This document shows positions 56,706-64,000 of a stretch of DNA of 64,000 bases, one piece after another. The notes below the pieces were generated by a model. That model did no database searches. It saw nothing but the letters and a program-made list of their open reading frames with translations, and was not told the origin of the DNA. The translations under genes were made by a program, and so were the position numbers. Origin of the DNA: Pseudoalteromonas luteoviolacea. GTDB taxonomy: Bacteria > Pseudomonadota > Gammaproteobacteria > Enterobacterales > Alteromonadaceae. How positions within the stretch are numbered: position 1 is the stretch's first letter; each line of letters opens with the position of its first letter. Location of the stretch: positions 405,159 to 469,158 of the forward strand of contig NZ_JAGJEH010000006.1 of assembly GCF_018100925.1 (NCBI RefSeq), given 5' to 3'.

Positions 56706-59018
56706 TCAAACAGCTTTATGATGCTGGCCTAGCCACTGTGTAAAGTCATCCGCCTTCAATGGGCGACTCAAATAGTACCCTTGCGCGTAATCGCATTTCA
56801 TTTCCTCTAAAATCTTCAAAGACTCAACATCTTCAACACCTTCGGCAACAACAGAGAATCCAAGTTGATGCCCCAAGCTAATTGTCGAGCGCACGATACA
56901 TTGGTCTTGATGGGAGCCTGCCAACTTCAATATAAATACTTTATCTAGTTTTAACTCGTCAATCGGCAACATCTTTAGACGCCCTAACGATGTTTGACCA
57001 ACACCATAGTCATCTAATGATATATGAACACCTATTTCCTTGAGTGCGATCAGAGCTGCGATCCCCTTTTCTTCATTTTCAATCATGTCGCGCTCTGTCA
57101 ATTCAATTGTTATCAGATTTGCTGGCACCGAATAAGCACTTAACATAGATTGCAAATGCGGGATGAACTCTGCATCGGCGATGTCTTGTGCCGATACATT
57201 GATGGCTGCTTTCATCGTTAATCCCTGTGCAGACCACATTGATATTTGGGATATAACTGTACGCAGCACCCATTGAGTTAAGTCGACAATTAACCCCGAC
57301 TGCTCAGCCAAATCAATAAATAACTCAGGGGAAACCCAATCGCCATTATTGCGCTTCCAACGGATCAAAGATTCAACCTTATCGACAAGCCCTGTACGCA
57401 TATTTAGCTTTGGTTGATAGGTCATAAATAATTGCCCATCATCTTCTGCAAGTGCCTGCTTTAATTCATCGACAATTTCTAACCTTTCGAGATATGCTTC
57501 ATCTTCCCCAGTTTGGTAAAAATAGACATCTTCGATGTCATTAGAAGCATTGTCTGCCGCAATTAACGCTCTTCGGATGCTGTCATCTGCATTGTCAGCT
57601 TGTTCGGGAATGTTGACTACGCCCACACTGAAACGCAAGTTAATATCAAAATTATGCACTGTATAGCTGGGATTCAACTTATCTAAAAAATTTTCTACAC
57701 ATTGTGCCATGGTAGAGTGTGATTTGGCCTGTAAGACAGTTAAAAACTCATCGCCACCAAGCCTAACATTAAGTCCTTCAAAGCTCGCTGTAACCTGTTC
57801 AATTCGCTCCGCTACGGCCTGTATACAGCTATCTCCTATGCGCGGTCCAAGCTTATCATTAATATGACGAAGCCCTTTTATATCTAGCACCAATAAGTAA
57901 TAAACTTGGTCTGAAGAAAATAAAGCATCTAAGATAGGCATCGCTGAAGTCCGATTGTAAAACCCTGTCAATGAGTCATGACTTGCTTGGTAACAGATTT
58001 TCTTTTCACGAGCTTGAATGTCATCTCCCATTTCATGAAAGGCGTCAACAAGCTGGCAAATTTCTTTAGTCGGACGAGCTTCATGAATTTGAGCGTGGTA
58101 GTCGCCTTTGGCAAAACGTTTTGCCATCACCGTCAGTTGCTGCAAGGGAGTTGCTAGGTTTCTTGCTAAAAAACCACTGGTAACAAAACCAAACAACATA
58201 GTAATACAAGAAAGAAAAACAATAGTTAGCACTAACTGATCAAATTCTTCATATTCAGAACGTAAGTCCGCACTTAAAATTAAACTAACGGGCACTTTAG
58301 TTAGAGCGGGTAGCGCCACTTCCGCATTTACGTACAGGGGATACTCACCAAACCAACGATGTATTTTTTGTTCATGGAGGTGAGTAAACAAATCCCTGTC
58401 TTCTGGGATCTGTATCGAACTGGCTTTCATCCGCTCGCCCTGACTGATAAAGCTCATCTCCATCCCCGTTAGCCCTTTTAGCTGTTCAGCAATGGGTTCA
58501 TCAACCACAAAACCAACGATTGTAAACGCAATAGTGCGAGGTGCTTTTACGGGTAAGATAATGGCTTGGTACAGTTTTTTGTCTAGTACCACAAACGCAG
58601 AACGTTCTTCATGCGCCAACAGCTCTTTGACTAAAGGCCGCATATCTTGCGGTAACTCAAGTTGGTTTTGATTAGTAGAAATCAACTTTCCACGCATATC
58701 CAATAACAACATCAGCTCAGCATTTATTCGCTGGCTATGATTGAACAATACACTGCTTATAGTCGAAGCGTCCCTAGTCGCCACAGCCTGCTTAAAACCA
58801 AAGTCTTGTGTTAGTACTGACGCAGCAGTCACCAACAAACGTTCTCTTGCAACCAAATACTGCTGATAAACACTTTGTGCCTTTTGAATATCCTGTTGCA
58901 CTTGCCGCTCTTTGAACTGGCTTGTCGACCACCAAAACCCAGCAAGACTAGCCACTGCGGTTATCAATACTAGGCCAACACACAGTACAATAATTCTGTT
59001 TTTAAAACTTGTGCCCAT
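56706..59018 (-). CDS. Membrane-bound GGDEF/EAL dual-domain protein
   Basis: A 770-residue protein combining a diguanylate cyclase and a cyclic-di-GMP phosphodiesterase domain. Order: membrane segment (about 8-28), periplasmic sensor (30-270), second membrane segment (about 275-295), HAMP (about 300-350), GGDEF domain with intact RLGGDEF, and EAL domain with ESL instead of EAL in VESLIRW (the catalytic Glu is kept), ELTERD, DDYG and EGVED motifs. So both activities are possible. Start moved from 59069 to 59018, where AAAGGAA precedes the ATG of MGTSFKNRIIV. Confidence 0.9.
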   Translation of the reverse strand: MGTSFKNRIIVLCVGLVLITAVASLAGFWWSTSQFKERQVQQDIQKAQSVYQQYLVARERLLVTAASVLTQDFGFKQAVATRDASTISSVLFNHSQRINAELMLLLDMRGKLISTNQNQLELPQDMRPLVKELLAHEERSAFVVLDKKLYQAIILPVKAPRTIAFTIVGFVVDEPIAEQLKGLTGMEMSFISQGERMKASSIQIPEDRDLFTHLHEQKIHRWFGEYPLYVNAEVALPALTKVPVSLILSADLRSEYEEFDQLVLTIVFLSCITMLFGFVTSGFLARNLATPLQQLTVMAKRFAKGDYHAQIHEARPTKEICQLVDAFHEMGDDIQAREKKICYQASHDSLTGFYNRTSAMPILDALFSSDQVYYLLVLDIKGLRHINDKLGPRIGDSCIQAVAERIEQVTASFEGLNVRLGGDEFLTVLQAKSHSTMAQCVENFLDKLNPSYTVHNFDINLRFSVGVVNIPEQADNADDSIRRALIAADNASNDIEDVYFYQTGEDEAYLERLEIVDELKQALAEDDGQLFMTYQPKLNMRTGLVDKVESLIRWKRNNGDWVSPELFIDLAEQSGLIVDLTQWVLRTVISQISMWSAQGLTMKAAINVSAQDIADAEFIPHLQSMLSAYSVPANLITIELTERDMIENEEKGIAALIALKEIGVHISLDDYGVGQTSLGRLKMLPIDELKLDKVFILKLAGSHQDQCIVRSTISLGHQLGFSVVAEGVEDVESLKILEEMKCDYAQGYYLSRPLKADDFTQWLGQHHKAV

Positions 59019-59479
59019 AATGTTCCTTTGATACATCAATGAGTTAACAAAGCAGGCATTGAATGGCACGCAGTATGCTGCCGCTTCCTCTTTCGACCCT
59101 CATCGACAAACTGTTATGGCTAATCCAATCTAAAGACCGATTGTTTTGGTAAAATATTTCAAAAATACACAACTAAAGTGCGTAGCTGACCTAAGCATAC
59201 TTATGTTGTTAACCAATAAACCAGTAATTCGCATACCCAAAATATAGTTGAAAGCAATCAAATGATACTTGCCTATTTGACAGGTATAGTCAACATTGCG
59301 CGCTCCTCAGCAAAGATATTTGTGAAGAGACAGATACAAATAGTGGAGCGAACTTAGCCACGCTCGGTTTTCGTGTAATCTTAAGTTAAAGTGACTTGGA
59401 AGGGAAAATCAAGGAATTCACGAACGAATGCCTAACAATCATTTAAACCACTGATTGCTAGGCATTTTAGAGAGGCTAA
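59019..59479. other. Gene-free stretch between the GGDEF/EAL gene and purC
   Basis: About 460 bp. It holds two stem-loops: a compound one (CGCTCC 59301-59306 with GGAGCG 59345-59350, inside it TATTTGT 59317-59323 with ACAAATA 59336-59342), and a long one (ATGCCTA.CAATCA / TGATTG.TAGGCAT, about 59428-59466) next to the purC stop. The second is probably the purC terminator although its T tract is better on the plus strand. No convincing protein gene is seen. Confidence 0.5.
59427..59468. terminator. Stem-loop after purC
   Basis: Stem ATGCCTAACAATCA / TGATTGCTAGGCAT with a 10-nt AT-rich loop and one mismatch, 14 bp beyond the purC stop. The plus-strand side ends in TTTT, the minus-strand side in ATTCGTTCG, so termination for purC may be imperfect. 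Confidence 0.6.
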
Positions 59480-60580
59480 CTAGTCGATAAGTCCGTATTG
59501 CTCAGACAAGATCTCAATGACTTCGGCGCGAGGGTCTTGAGGAATAACCAACTCTTTACCAACAATCTTACTTGCGATCCCAACATAGGTATCCGACACT
59601 GACATCATAACCTCTTGCGGAAGCTGATATGATTTTGCCAATGCTTCACGCTCTGGCATACGATCTTTATTTAATAAAACGTCGCTGTCCGGCACATTAT
59701 TTATCAACAACTGACGGAAGCCTTCTTTCGAATTCTCAACGATTTTACCATCTCGGTATGCAGGGCCATCCCAGATACGCGAAGAATCAGGCGTACCGAC
59801 TTCATCAATATAAATAAGCCGTGTCGCACCATCCGCATCTTCGACATAACCGAACTCAAATTTTGTATCGACAAAAATTTGGTCAAGCTTGTTTAGTTCA
59901 GCTGAAATTAAATTAAAGCCATCACTGAGTAATTGCTCATAACGTGCTACATCTTCTTCTGAGCGAAAGTTAAACGCATCCAAATTGTCTGTAATATTAC
60001 TGCGAGTAATATTTACATCGTCCACTTCCGGTACACCATCAACACCTGAAATAATGCCTTTTGTTGATGGGGTAATTAAAACGTCATCTAATTTCTGGTG
60101 TGCCACTAATCCTTCAGGTAATTGAATGCCACAAAACTCGCGAACACCTTTACTGTAATCTCGCCACATGCTGCCAGTGATATATTGACGTGCGATGGCT
60201 TCTACACGCACAGTACTTGCTTTGCGAACAATCCACACATATGGGTGAGGAATATCAACAATGTGATTACCAGCAAGCCCTGCTTCATCAAATAATTTAA
60301 ACCAGTGGGCTGCAACACTATTTAAGGCAATACCTTTTCCTGGTACACCATTTAAACCGTTTTCACCCTGCCAAATACAGTCGAATGCCGAAATACGGTC
60401 AGAAATCACCATGATTGCCAACTCTGTTCCAGCAGGCACATCATAGCCCTTTTCTTCGATTAATCTGGCACTATCTTGGTCGGTTAACCAATAAACCGAA
60501 CGTACTTTACCACTATGAACTGCACCTTTGGTGCGAATTGGTAGATCGTCATTGACGTCTAGAACTTTGTAGCTACTCAT
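59480..60580 (-). CDS. purC: SAICAR synthase (long form)
   Basis: A 366-residue enzyme that ligates aspartate to CAIR in purine synthesis using ATP. SAICAR synthetase motifs are present: [11 protein letters not shown] (ATP loop), [54 protein letters not shown] and [11 protein letters not shown]. The length is that of the vibrio/Alteromonadales long form rather than the 237-residue E. coli PurC. A short hairpin (TGCGTC/GACGCA, 60602-60623) precedes the coding region on the minus strand. Confidence 0.95.
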   Translation of the reverse strand: MSSYKVLDVNDDLPIRTKGAVHSGKVRSVYWLTDQDSARLIEEKGYDVPAGTELAIMVISDRISAFDCIWQGENGLNGVPGKGIALNSVAAHWFKLFDEAGLAGNHIVDIPHPYVWIVRKASTVRVEAIARQYITGSMWRDYSKGVREFCGIQLPEGLVAHQKLDDVLITPSTKGIISGVDGVPEVDDVNITRSNITDNLDAFNFRSEEDVARYEQLLSDGFNLISAELNKLDQIFVDTKFEFGYVEDADGATRLIYIDEVGTPDSSRIWDGPAYRDGKIVENSKEGFRQLLINNVPDSDVLLNKDRMPEREALAKSYQLPQEVMMSVSDTYVGIASKIVGKELVIPQDPRAEVIEILSEQYGLID

Positions 60581-60775
60581 TGTATCTCCATAGAGAACGG
60601 CTGCGTCTTGCTAAAGGACGCATAATACAGAGGGGGTTAGAGGGGTGTATAATAGTCGAGCGCAGCAAAAATCACAATTGTTTACCGCATTCCAAGGCAA
60701 ACCTAGCGTAACTTGGTTCAGTCGAACAAGCTTCTGGGATACTATTATTGAAACTCGGTACTAAGAGATGTTTAA

Positions 60776-61462
60776 ATGATCCAAATTTCAGATCTCAATT
60801 TCAGCTGGCCGGGCCAGTCAAAACCAACCCTTATTATTGACGAGCTAAATATCGAGAAAGGCGAAAAGCTTTTTTTGCACGGTCCAAGTGGTAGTGGAAA
60901 ATCAACGCTGCTCAGTCTTCTTGCCGGAATTCAAACAGCCCAAAAAGGCAGTATTTCCATACTGAATGAAAACTTAGCTAAACTCAATGACGCCAAAAGA
61001 GACAAATTTAGAGCAGATCACATTGGCACTATATTTCAAAACTTCAACTTGCTCCCTTACCTGAGTCCATTGGAAAACGTGATGCTCGGCTGTAACTTCT
61101 CTCGGCGTAGACAAGCTAATTTAAAAACGCAGGGTATCTGTGCTCGGAAAAAAGCATGTATTTTACTTGAAGAGCTGGGACTCGATACATCGTGTCAAAA
61201 TCGCGCCGTTAGCGAACTAAGTATCGGGCAACAACAGCGTGTTGCAGCAGCACGGGCATTTATCGGTCAACCTGAACTTATCATTGCCGATGAACCTACC
61301 TCTGCACTCGATGCCGACAATAGAGATATTTTTATCAATCAACTTTTTGAGCAGGCAGAGCACTACCAAGCAACCATCATATTTGTCAGCCATGATAAAA
61401 GTTTATCGAGTCTATTCGACCGCCAAGTTAGCTTAAATGGAATAAATGGAGCGAGTCTATGA
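60776..61462 (+). CDS. ABC transporter ATP-binding protein (LolD/MacB class)
   Basis: A 228-residue ATPase of the LolD/FtsE type. Walker A GPSGSGKST, signature ELSIGQQQR, Walker B LIIADEPTSALD and FVSHD are intact. It overlaps the permease by 4 bp (ATGA). The operon (ATPase, permease with His-rich loop, DUF3299) resembles operons I recall as zinc-regulated (zrg-like) in vibrios, but without the zrgA gene, so the zinc link is tentative. It could equally export a peptide or release a lipoprotein. Confidence 0.85.
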   Translation: MIQISDLNFSWPGQSKPTLIIDELNIEKGEKLFLHGPSGSGKSTLLSLLAGIQTAQKGSISILNENLAKLNDAKRDKFRADHIGTIFQNFNLLPYLSPLENVMLGCNFSRRRQANLKTQGICARKKACILLEELGLDTSCQNRAVSELSIGQQQRVAAARAFIGQPELIIADEPTSALDADNRDIFINQLFEQAEHYQATIIFVSHDKSLSSLFDRQVSLNGINGASL

Positions 61463-62796
61463 AGTTAATGACCCTCGCGTTTAAGAGTATTTCAAACCGA
61501 AGAGCAAGCGTGTTACTGACCTTGTTCACCATCGCCATTAGCGTAATGTTACTGCTTTCTATAGAAAGGGTAAGGCAAGAAGCAAAACAAAGTTTCAGCA
61601 GCACCATTTCTGGCACTGACTTAATAGTTGGCGCTCGGACCGGAGACATTCAATTATTGCTTTCTAGCGTGTTTCGTATCGGGCATGCTAACAATGGGCT
61701 GTCATGGCAAAGCTATCAGTATATAAAACAACAGAAAGGGGTTGCTTGGTCCATACCGATTAGCCTTGGAGACAGCCATAGAGGATTTTCGGTACTTGGT
61801 AGCGATGGAAGCTACTTCAAGTATTATCGTTATGGTAACAAACAGAACTTAGCATTTTCCCAAGGCCGGCCATTCCATAATGCACGAGAGGTGGTACTCG
61901 GCAGTGAAGTCGCCAAACAACTTCACTACCACTTAGGTCAAAAAATCATCGTCGCACACGGTATGGGTAATACAAGCTTTCATCACCATGATGACAATCC
62001 TCTTATTGTTACGGGGATCTTAGCTCCAACAGGGACACCGGTAGATAAAACTGTACACGTCCCTCTAAAGGCAATTGAACTTATGCACGGCCCAAAGCAC
62101 GGTTCAGCGCAAATCATGAGGAAAAAAAGTAACTCTGATGCCCAACATGATCACGAGCATGAGCATGAGCATGAGCATGAGCATGAGCATGACAAGCATC
62201 ATGAGGTTATTGACAGTCAACTAGGGGACTTAATTGGCCAACCAAAACAGATCACTGCTTTTTTAATGGGATTTGATTCGCCTTTATATACGCTGCAAGT
62301 GCGCAGAAATATCAATATTTATAAGCCAGAAGCGCTCTCAGCAATCATGCCTGGTGTCACCTTAAGAGAACTTTGGGGTATGCTCGATATTATTGAGAAA
62401 ATCCTGTTACTGTTTTCAGCTGTAGTTGTACTAATTAGCTTACTAGGCATGCTGACGACATTATTATCTTCCCTGAGTCAGCGCCGTAGAGAACTCGCTA
62501 TCTTACGTTCTGTTGGGGCTAGACCAAGGCATATATTTACGTTAATGGTCAGTGAAGCTGTACTCATAACCACAATTGGATGTGCTATCGGTGTTGCTAT
62601 GTTTTACATGGCGATCTTGATAGGAAAAGGCATTCTTCAAGCACATTTTGGGATTTCAATTTCAATATCAATGCTGAGTAACTATGAACTCGTATTACTT
62701 AGCGTTATCATGGTCTCAGGTACACTGATGGGGGCAATTCCAGCTGTACGAGCATATTTTTACTCACTCAATGATGGTATGAGTATCAAAGTTTAA
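61459..62796 (+). CDS. FtsX/MacB-type ABC permease with histidine-rich loop
   Basis: A 445-residue permease with one N-terminal helix (about 20-37), a large periplasmic domain and three C-terminal helices (about 310-440), the FtsX layout. The periplasmic domain carries SFHHHDDN and, at about 232-250, a run of alternating His-Glu (HDHEHEHEH...) coded by six perfect copies of GAGCAT (62155-62190), followed by DKHH. Such runs bind zinc or other divalent metals. It is translated together with the ATPase upstream and followed by the DUF3299 gene after 10 bp. Confidence 0.85.
   Translation: MKLMTLAFKSISNRRASVLLTLFTIAISVMLLLSIERVRQEAKQSFSSTISGTDLIVGARTGDIQLLLSSVFRIGHANNGLSWQSYQYIKQQKGVAWSIPISLGDSHRGFSVLGSDGSYFKYYRYGNKQNLAFSQGRPFHNAREVVLGSEVAKQLHYHLGQKIIVAHGMGNTSFHHHDDNPLIVTGILAPTGTPVDKTVHVPLKAIELMHGPKHGSAQIMRKKSNSDAQHDHEHEHEHEHEHEHDKHHEVIDSQLGDLIGQPKQITAFLMGFDSPLYTLQVRRNINIYKPEALSAIMPGVTLRELWGMLDIIEKILLLFSAVVVLISLLGMLTTLLSSLSQRRRELAILRSVGARPRHIFTLMVSEAVLITTIGCAIGVAMFYMAILIGKGILQAHFGISISISMLSNYELVLLSVIMVSGTLMGAIPAVRAYFYSLNDGMSIKV
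62155..62190 (+). repeat. Hexanucleotide repeat (GAGCAT)6
   Basis: Six perfect tandem copies inside the permease gene, each coding Glu-His. In-frame copy changes by slippage would lengthen or shorten the metal-binding run without breaking the gene. Confidence 0.95.
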
Positions 62797-62806
62797 GAGG
62801 TTTTCT

Positions 62807-63304
62807 ATGAATTCAATTCGCTTGGCGTCTTGGCTAGGTTTAACTGCGGTGATGTTTATATCTTTCGCAGCTGCCGCAGCGCCACCTAAAGAGTTATTTT
62901 GGGATGATTTAATCCCAGAAGGACATGAACAAATCAGTAATCAAGAAGCCGCCAGTCATGATGGCGATGATAAAAACTGGGTACAGCCCGACTTAGACGC
63001 CCCTGTAGTAAAAGCGCTTGATGGAAAAAGTGTTAGCCTTCCAGGGTTTGTCGTGCCTTTAGAGGGGAACAGTGAGGTCATTACTGAATTTTTATTAGTG
63101 CCCTACTTTGGAGCCTGCATCCACGTGCCCCCTCCACCACCAAATCAAATTGTTCATGTAAAGATTAAAAATGGCGTGCCCATAGATAGCTTGTATGACG
63201 CAATTACAGTGACTGGCACTATTAAAGTAGAAAGTCATAAAAGCGAGTTAGCACAAACAGGCTATACCATGAAAGCAGTTGGTGTTGCTCCTTTTGAACT
63301 TTAA
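62807..63304 (+). CDS. Exported DUF3299 protein
   Basis: A 165-residue protein with a signal peptide (ending AAAAAPP, about residue 24). The DUF3299 core is LPGFVVPLEGNSEVITEFLLVPYFGACIHVPPPPPNQIVHV (about 84-125), with a CIHVPPPPPN motif characteristic of the family and usually found beside ABC transporter genes like these. It ends a three-gene operon. A hairpin (GAGGAAGT/ACTTCCTC, 63314-63334) lies just after the stop. Function unknown, perhaps a metal-handling or export accessory. Confidence 0.85.
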   Translation: MNSIRLASWLGLTAVMFISFAAAAAPPKELFWDDLIPEGHEQISNQEAASHDGDDKNWVQPDLDAPVVKALDGKSVSLPGFVVPLEGNSEVITEFLLVPYFGACIHVPPPPPNQIVHVKIKNGVPIDSLYDAITVTGTIKVESHKSELAQTGYTMKAVGVAPFEL

Positions 63305-63313
63305 CTAAATAAT

Positions 63314-63334
63314 GAGGAAGTTCGATACTTCCTC
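63314..63334 (+). terminator. Hairpin after the DUF3299 gene
   Basis: Perfect 8-bp stem GAGGAAGT / ACTTCCTC with a 5-nt loop, 10 bp after the stop. There is no T run, so it may be a processing or Rho-assisted end. Confidence 0.5.
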
Positions 63335-63403
63335 CACCTCCCATAACTCTACTTTATTACCTCACCGATAACTAAGCTCTCTTAAACAATTTCCCCCTCT
63401 CTT

Positions 63404-64000
63404 CGTCACTTTAAACCTGTTTCAGGGTCTAGAGTGCAAAAGGCTAGCGACAATGAACGCAGTGAATTCGCTCTTTTTGCACAAGGTGAATATCGTGCGA
63501 AAGACTACCGACTGCGAACGCAGTGAGTACGGTTCTTTTGCGCAAGGTGAAGTGAGCCGTTTTACCCAATGTGACACGGCACTCAACCTAGCCGTCACCC
63601 TGAACTTGCTTCAGGGCCTATGGTGCAAAAGGCTAGCGACAGCGAACGCAGTGAGTACGCTTCTTTTGCACAAGGTGAATATCGTGCGAAAGGATAATTA
63701 CACAGCGCGAAGCGCTGACATTCTTTTCGCGCAAGGTGAATAACGTGCAAAAGGCTACCGACTACGAACGCAGTGAGTACGGTTCTTTTGCGCAAGGTGA
63801 ATATCGTGCAAAATGTAACGACAGTGAGCGAAGCGAGTACGTTCAATTTGCGCAAGGTGAAATGAACTAATTTAACAGTTGCTAAGGCCGCCACCCTTTT
63901 CGTCACCCTGAACTTGATTCAGGGTCTAGAGTGCAAAAGGTTAGCGACAGCGAACGAAGTGAGAGCGCTCTTTTTGCGTAAGGTGAAATGAGCCGTTTTA
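63404..64000. repeat. Clustered 61-bp tandem repeats with REP-like hairpins
   Basis: Seven copies of a 61-bp unit start at 63434, 63495, 63623, 63684, 63745, 63806 and 63931. Each begins GTGCRAAAG, contains (A)GCGAACGCAGTGAGT, and ends CTTTTGCRCAAGGTGAAT, so the ends pair (GTGCAAAAG/CTTTTGCAC). They fall in three clusters (63404-63564, 63593-63874, 63901-64000). Each cluster opens with CGTCAC plus CCCTGAA-x5-TTCAGGG (degenerate in the first) and closes with GAARTGARC-like sequence ending in TTTA. No protein frame in the area is credible. The last cluster ends at base 64000, at or beyond the window edge. Confidence 0.85.

Noticed and set aside
59063..59152. 29-residue hydrophobic ORF starting MARSMLPLPLST
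   Set aside because: Weak ribosome binding site, overlaps the upstream region of the GGDEF/EAL gene and is likely chance.
63453..63906. Two open frames inside the repeat area (96 and 103 residues, opposite strands)
   Set aside because: They are translations of the tandem repeats with repeated peptide blocks, and have no ribosome binding sites.
63404..64000. The 61-bp repeats as a CRISPR array
   Set aside because: Units are joined directly and differ by drift throughout; there are no unrelated spacers between short fixed repeats, and no cas genes are present.

Overview
The window looks like chromosomal DNA of a marine gammaproteobacterium of the order Alteromonadales, most likely Pseudoalteromonas. 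This is an inference from protein resemblance, from an AT-leaning composition (roughly 43% GC by eye) and from gene neighbourhoods such as holD-rimI, serB next to smp, and pdhR-aceE-aceF-lpdA. Most of the window is core metabolism and information processing, with accessory genes between.

Layout. 1-3.6 kb: the 3' end of an unknown gene, then a divergent sugar-type locus (HAD phosphatase plus SemiSWEET-like carrier facing a DeoR-family repressor), then rluA. 3.6-10.8 kb: an exported M20 amidohydrolase, an HD-GYP protein whose N-terminal domain is split off by an apparent one-base frameshift, a gspA/gspB pair, cca, a small lipoprotein and a poorly coding gap. 10.8-18.2 kb: the pyruvate dehydrogenase operon with PdhR and two PdhR-like operators. 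18.3 kb: a 47-codon gene with a strong ribosome binding site and its own promoter, encoding a double-glycine-leader peptide that resembles a RiPP precursor. 18.5-25.3 kb: serB, smp, a TatD-family nuclease, pdxH, argS, prfC. 25.6-29.2 kb: an orphan type II thioesterase, a TPR lipoprotein, a zinc-binding small protein and efpL (yeiP). 29.4-35 kb: a secreted multi-domain metallopeptidase of the basic secretory protein family and a large hybrid sensor kinase. 35-42.2 kb: rimI, holD, tRNA-Trp, guaA, guaB, xseA, an anchored coiled-coil protein and cysE. 42.4-50.5 kb: an M16 lipoprotein peptidase, a MetJ-boxed methylenetetrahydrofolate reductase-like gene, a metzincin-type protease, fbp and a small unknown gene. 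50.5-54.7 kb: a sugar-type ABC importer facing a ROK regulator. 54.8-60.6 kb: a sulfurtransferase, a family 9 glycosyltransferase, a GGDEF/EAL protein and purC. 60.8-63.3 kb: an ABC exporter/lipoprotein-release-type operon with a His-rich loop and a DUF3299 protein. 63.4-64.0 kb: clusters of a 61-bp tandem repeat running off the end of the window.

Several start codons were moved inward from the longest open frame because a ribosome binding site, signal peptide or family length supports the inner start; each entry says so. No prophage, insertion sequence, integrase, CRISPR array or rRNA was seen. The most unusual items are the GG-leader peptide at 18.3 kb, the clustered 61-bp repeats at 63.4 kb, the modular BSP-family protease, the frameshifted HD-GYP gene and the His-rich ABC operon.
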